Positions 5,375 to 8,537 of a stretch of DNA of 8,537 nt are shown here, in pieces. The notes under the pieces are model-generated. The model saw only the letters and a list, made by a program, of their open reading frames with translations. It was not told where the DNA came from and searched no databases. The first letter of the stretch is position 1. Every line of letters begins with the position of its first letter. Origin of the DNA: an uncultured Collinsella sp. (GTDB taxonomy: Bacteria; Actinomycetota; Coriobacteriia; Coriobacteriales; Coriobacteriaceae); the NCBI GenBank assembly GCA_900752425.1, contig CAADVE010000047.1:1-8537 (forward strand), given 5' to 3'. Both the position numbers and the translations under genes were made by a program.

Positions 5375-6805
5375 ATGGCATCGAAGAACCTTTTGCCCGT
5401 CGTCGCACTCTGCGGCGCGCTCGCAACCGGAACGCCTGTCGCCGCTTGCGCGACTCCCGTCATGGCAGACTCCTTACCAGCAGCCCTAAGCTCCGCACCA
5501 AATCCGTCGAGCGCCATTGCGTGCAAGCGTTTTTCGATCGCACAGGCCGCAATCTCAACCTCGGGATGCCTTCGTCGTAACACGGACGACTCGATAGTCG
5601 TGGATATCAATCGTTCGAACAAGGCAAACGTCTCCCAGGCGGGGTGCGCCGTCTGCACGTGGCGCTCGGTTGTGCTCGATGCAGATGGCGATCCTTGCAA
5701 TTTAGAGCTGCGCATCGACATCGCTTCGGTCGATGACTCGGCGAACGGAGCGAAGGTCGCCTTCGACGGTGCGCTTTTCGAGAAAGGAGGCGGTATATGC
5801 CTGGGCTGCGCCGCCGCGAATGCAGACGATGTGCAGCCCACCCTCTCATTCACGGCATCGTTGCGGCTGACCAAAGCCGGCGCCGATGCCATCGCGGCGG
5901 GAGAAGCGTCCCTGCTGTTCTACGCCGTCAGCACCAAAGACACAGACGCTCATTTCGAGAAGCCAGCCGGATCACTCAGCCTTACACGAGGGATAGAGGC
6001 AGGCCCTATTGAAATCGATGCCCACGCGCAAAGCAGGCAATGCATTCTTGCCGACCCGGCGCTTCTCGAAATGGAGTGGAACGGATCCGGAGCCATCGGA
6101 ATTCTCCCCTCCGCGCTTGACGCCAAGACGCTCCCCTCAAACGACGAACCCATCAACACAACCATACAAGAGGAGAGCGCGGTCAAAGAAGCAGGTGCGG
6201 GCGACACGCCGTCGCCGACAAACGGCGTCCCAGCTTCTTTCGAAGCACCGAATGAGCCCGCTACCGATCCAAACAATCCCGAGCTCGCGGACAGCCTGGG
6301 GCTTGCTGATCCTCAAGAGATCGATGAAGGTAACTGCTGCGTGCTTGCCGCGCTCGACCACACAGAGGTCATCGACGCTGCGAACATCGAAGTTGCCGCC
6401 GCCAACCAGCCCGTCCGCAAGTCGGCTATCATCGCATTTCCTGAATCCATCGAAGTCGTCTTTTTGCCATCGGGCGAGGTCGTGGCCCCAACACTGCTCA
6501 CCTTGTTGGGCGCCAAGAATACTCGAAACGAAATTAAAAAGGTCACGGTTGTCGACCCTGCAACCACCGCCAAGCTGCGTCTATACGCCGTTGCTCCAGA
6601 CGGAGGCAAGACCTTGGAATTCGATGGTGACACACTCCTAGCCTGGCGACGTCTGGACATTATGCAAGACGTCTCGTATCAGATCGAACTCGAAGGGTTT
6701 GATCGTGCCCGCGATGCCAATATCATTGCCGCGGCTATTGAATCCCCACAGCGGCTTATGACGCTGCGCTTTGACTACTATCCCTATGTCCCGACAACCA
6801 CCTGA
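5375..6805 (+). CDS. Large secreted cysteine-rich surface protein of unknown function
   Basis: The 476-residue protein starts at an ATG with AAGGAG 5 nt upstream, 18 nt after the sortase-substrate gene. The signal peptide covers about residues 1-31. VAAC (22-25) fits a lipobox, while VMA (29-31) fits signal peptidase I, so it is either a lipoprotein or free. The first half (about 50-245) is predicted beta-rich and has cysteines at 50, 65, 91, 94, 108, 142, 145 and 223, including CAVC and CLGC. A low-complexity Pro/Glu/Asn/Thr linker covers about 250-318. The second half (about 319-476) opens with a Cys321-Cys322 pair and ends in FDYYPYVPTTT. FPESIEVVFLPSGEVVAP (355-372), followed by IKKVTVV, resembles VPTVIPFVAKADGTLQGP then IHVTNM in the upstream WxL-like protein, suggesting a related domain. 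No transmembrane anchor or sorting signal is present at the C-terminus. I do not recognise a named family. Confidence 0.85.
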   Translation: MASKNLLPVVALCGALATGTPVAACATPVMADSLPAALSSAPNPSSAIACKRFSIAQAAISTSGCLRRNTDDSIVVDINRSNKANVSQAGCAVCTWRSVVLDADGDPCNLELRIDIASVDDSANGAKVAFDGALFEKGGGICLGCAAANADDVQPTLSFTASLRLTKAGADAIAAGEASLLFYAVSTKDTDAHFEKPAGSLSLTRGIEAGPIEIDAHAQSRQCILADPALLEMEWNGSGAIGILPSALDAKTLPSNDEPINTTIQEESAVKEAGAGDTPSPTNGVPASFEAPNEPATDPNNPELADSLGLADPQEIDEGNCCVLAALDHTEVIDAANIEVAAANQPVRKSAIIAFPESIEVVFLPSGEVVAPTLLTLLGAKNTRNEIKKVTVVDPATTAKLRLYAVAPDGGKTLEFDGDTLLAWRRLDIMQDVSYQIELEGFDRARDANIIAAAIESPQRLMTLRFDYYPYVPTTT

Positions 6806-6884
6806 GGCTTAAATACTGCGCATCATTCCTAACACCACTTATATAACGTATTAGATGAGTCGCGATGTGCCTCGCATTTCGTTC

Positions 6885-6893
6885 TGCTACGAT
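6885..6893 (+). promoter_or_regulatory. Candidate extended -10 for the DUF554 gene
   Basis: TGCTACGAT is an extended -10 (TGn plus TACGAT) located 30 nt before the ATG at 6924; no good -35 lies 17 nt upstream. It closely resembles the TGCTATGAT element in front of the TerB_N gene. The stretch 6806-6884 shows no terminator hairpin and no gene. Confidence 0.4.
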
Positions 6894-6923
6894 TGCCACG
6901 TTGGCATCAATACAGGAGGGCTC

Positions 6924-7640
6924 ATGCCGGGCTTGGGAACAATCATCAACGTTGTGCTTTTAGTTGCGGGCGGTCTTTTGGGATTAGCGGGCGGCCGCTT
7001 CATTACACCGCGCATCCAAGACACGCTCATGAAAGCATCGGGGCTGTGCGTCCTGTTTATCGGCCTTGGCGGCACCATGCAAAAGATGCTCCTTATCGAT
7101 GGGGAGGCGCTGGCGACCACTGGTACCACCATGCTCATTGTCTCGTTCGCCCTCGGCTCGCTCATCGGCGAGGCCGTCAACTTGGAAGCCGTCATCGAGA
7201 ACCTTGGCGAATGGCTCAAGCGCAAGACTGGCAGTGAGGGCGATAACGAGTTCACCAACGCTTTTGTCTCGACTTCACTCACCGTCTGCATCGGTGCCAT
7301 GGCTATCGTGGGATCAATCCAAGACGGCCTGCTCGGCGACTGGTCCACGCTCGCCCTCAAGGGAGCGCTGGACTGCGTCATCGTCTGCACCATGACGGCG
7401 TCGCTCGGACGCGGCTGCATCTTCTCGGCCCTGCCCGTAGCCGTGTTCCAGGGGACGATCACGTTGTTTGCCGGCGCGCTCTCGCCCATCATGACCACAG
7501 CGGCCCTCAACAGCCTTTCGCTCGTAGGCTCCATGCTCATCTTCTGCGTCGGCGTCAACCTCATCCGTCCTCAGACCTTCCGCACGGCCAATATGCTTCC
7601 CTCCGTCGTCATCGCCGTCATCTACGCCCTCCTGTTCTAA
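6924..7640 (+). CDS. DUF554 family integral membrane protein
   Basis: The 238-residue protein starts at the ATG at 6924, preceded by AGGAGGG; starting at the upstream 6855 ATG would add 23 polar residues without a ribosome binding site. About six to seven hydrophobic segments are visible. The N-terminus MPGLGTIINVVLLVAGGLLGLAGG and the blocks FIGLGGTMQ (45-53), CIGAMAIVGSIQDGL (122-136), KGALDCVIVCTMTASLGRG (146-164), FSALPVAVFQG (167-177) and FCVGVNLI with NMLPSVVIA (207-231) match the DUF554 (YdfK-like) family. Members are conserved inner-membrane proteins whose substrate or activity is not established. The gene appears separate from the surface locus (118 nt gap with its own -10) and precedes the TerB_N gene by 87 nt, with no functional link visible. 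Confidence 0.92.
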   Translation: MPGLGTIINVVLLVAGGLLGLAGGRFITPRIQDTLMKASGLCVLFIGLGGTMQKMLLIDGEALATTGTTMLIVSFALGSLIGEAVNLEAVIENLGEWLKRKTGSEGDNEFTNAFVSTSLTVCIGAMAIVGSIQDGLLGDWSTLALKGALDCVIVCTMTASLGRGCIFSALPVAVFQGTITLFAGALSPIMTTAALNSLSLVGSMLIFCVGVNLIRPQTFRTANMLPSVVIAVIYALLF

Positions 7641-7661
7641 ATCTATCAACACAGCGGTATC

Positions 7662-7677
7662 TCGAACATCTGTTTGA
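7662..7677 (+). promoter_or_regulatory. LexA/SOS-type operator upstream of the TerB_N gene
   Basis: TCGAACATCTGTTTGA matches the TCGAAC-N4-GTTCGA dyad bound by LexA in Gram-positive bacteria and Actinobacteria at 11 of 12 dyad positions; the only deviation is T for C in the right half. It ends 8 nt before the -10 (7686-7691) and covers the expected -35 (about 7663-7668), where a bound repressor would block RNA polymerase. The site fits SOS control of the gene at 7728. LexA identity is inferred from the motif alone. Confidence 0.65.
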
Positions 7678-7682
7678 TGCTG

Positions 7683-7691
7683 TGCTATGAT
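7683..7691 (+). promoter_or_regulatory. Extended -10 promoter element of the TerB_N gene
   Basis: TGCTATGAT combines a TGn extension with TATGAT, one mismatch from TATAAT. Transcription would start near 7698 and leave a leader of about 30 nt. The -35 position overlaps the LexA-type dyad, and the -35 sequence itself is poor, as is common with extended -10 promoters. Confidence 0.55.
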
Positions 7692-7727
7692 ATGAGGTCA
7701 CCGTAGCTGCGTTCGAGAGGAGAAGCG

Positions 7728-8537
7728 GTGGCCGACCAGGACATCAAGATGCTCATCGAGCGCATTATGGCCGAGGCCCGGACCCATCAGTCTGCCCGCT
7801 TCTCACATGAAGTCTACGCAGACGAGCCGATTCTCAAAACCGGTCGTCAGATGCAGAACTTCCTTCCCGACCAATACCGCAAGATGCGCGAAATATCGCG
7901 CTGGCAGGATGACCCCAAAGGCGGCGCGGGTCGCTGGCTTTCGGAAGCCGAGCTTTTCTACCGCCAAGGCCTGCTGATGGCCGACTTTGAGGACGACTGC
8001 CCCTACAACGGCACCTTTAAGTCGTACTTTCCCACCTACAATGCCATGAGCGATCGACAGTTGCGCGGCTACTTTACCTGGCGTGCCCAAGTGCGTCACG
8101 GAACCGTCGAAGAAACGTCTACGTCCTTTGCCTTTCTGTATCTCTATGAGCTGATTTGCGGCATTGGCGTAGATAATCCGCTCGATGGTTTTAACAAGAT
8201 CAAGGCCTTTTGGGATGTCTATCGCGCCTTCGAGCCCGGCATCGACCGATTTGCACGCGTGTGGCTGCAGGATTACGCCGTGTCCCACGGGCTCGACCCC
8301 AAGCTGCTTCGCGACTCTAAAACCGTCATGTTCGATAACGCCCTTATCGAGCTGCGGCGCGCGGCACGAGACCTTGTACCAGCACCGGCACCGTCCGGCC
8401 AGACCCCCAAACGTCGCAAAACCTCCGAGCCCACGCTCCCCCTTCCGCCCGATGAGGTGCGCGAGGAGCGACTCATGGCCGCCATCAACGCCCTCTCCAC
8501 GTATAACCTCAATAACTCACGGCTCGATCGCAGTCAC
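7728..8537 (+). CDS. TerB N-terminal domain protein (3' end outside window)
   Basis: The frame is open from a GTG at 7728 to the window edge, 270 residues; AGGAG lies 5 nt upstream. The first 65 residues are polar and helical with no signal peptide, so it is probably cytoplasmic. Residues about 66-190 match the TerB_N domain: AGRWLSEAELFYRQGLLMAD, YNGTFKSYFPTYNAMSDRQL, RGYFTWRAQVRHG (113-125), SFAFLYLYELICGIGV (133-148) and a long helical tail (FARVWLQDYAVSHGL). A Pro/Lys-rich linker (about 217-243) follows, after which a TerB_C or similar domain might lie outside the window. Family members are associated with tellurite-resistance-like (Ter) stress systems and often accompany helicases or defence genes; biochemical role is not settled. 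The SOS-like operator upstream suggests induction by DNA damage. Confidence 0.87.
   Translation, partial: MADQDIKMLIERIMAEARTHQSARFSHEVYADEPILKTGRQMQNFLPDQYRKMREISRWQDDPKGGAGRWLSEAELFYRQGLLMADFEDDCPYNGTFKSYFPTYNAMSDRQLRGYFTWRAQVRHGTVEETSTSFAFLYLYELICGIGVDNPLDGFNKIKAFWDVYRAFEPGIDRFARVWLQDYAVSHGLDPKLLRDSKTVMFDNALIELRRAARDLVPAPAPSGQTPKRRKTSEPTLPLPPDEVREERLMAAINALSTYNLNNSRLDRSH

Noticed and set aside
6855..6923. Upstream ATG start for the DUF554 protein
   Set aside because: The 23 extra residues are polar and not family-like, there is no SD before them, and they would cover the probable extended -10; the ATG at 6924 has AGGAGGG.
8273..8512. Minus-strand open frame at the right end (also 7803-8288)
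   Set aside because: Both are antisense to the TerB_N gene, whose plus-strand frame is uninterrupted and matches a known domain.

Overview
The window looks like chromosomal DNA from a high-GC, anaerobic, Gram-positive actinobacterium, most probably a gut Coriobacteriia member close to Collinsella. That placement is inference. It rests on base composition, GTG starts, an electron-confurcating type Etf/dehydrogenase set, a sortase substrate with an LA-type motif, and an SOS-like box of the Gram-positive/actinobacterial type. There are no rRNA, tRNA, CRISPR or transposon genes.

Region 1 (1-3254, minus strand) is a compact three-gene operon read right to left: an FAD-dependent, GlcD/LctD-type 2-hydroxyacid (probably lactate) dehydrogenase, then EtfB, then EtfA with an N-terminal ferredoxin domain (cut by the window edge). 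Spacing is close to zero: 2 nt between the dehydrogenase and EtfB, and a stop codon abutting the EtfA ATG. The composition matches the Etf-coupled lactate dehydrogenase of Acetobacterium woodii (LctBCD), with the dehydrogenase first instead of last.

Region 2 (3255-3599) is a 345-bp divergent intergenic region with a candidate minus-strand promoter, a short palindrome, an A6/T6 inverted repeat and a tandem TTGGTCA. I see no convincing gene in it.

Region 3 (3600-6805, plus strand) is a five-gene cell-surface locus: a 98-aa protein of unknown function; a translationally coupled, single-pass membrane protein with an extracellular beta-type domain; a secreted protein with a WxL-like domain in variant form (WTI and TWTV); a tiny protein whose predicted anchored part is about 30 residues, ending in a LAQTG sorting signal; and a 476-aa secreted cysteine-rich protein. 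The combination recalls the csc/WxL surface-complex loci of Firmicutes in a diverged actinobacterial form. I consider it the most likely under-described system here.

Region 4 (6806-8537, plus strand) has a DUF554 membrane protein and then the 5' part of a TerB_N-domain gene. A near-perfect LexA-type dyad (7662-7677) lies across the expected -35 region of that second gene, suggesting SOS control of a TerB-family stress gene.

No clear intrinsic terminator (GC stem plus T-run) was found anywhere in the window.
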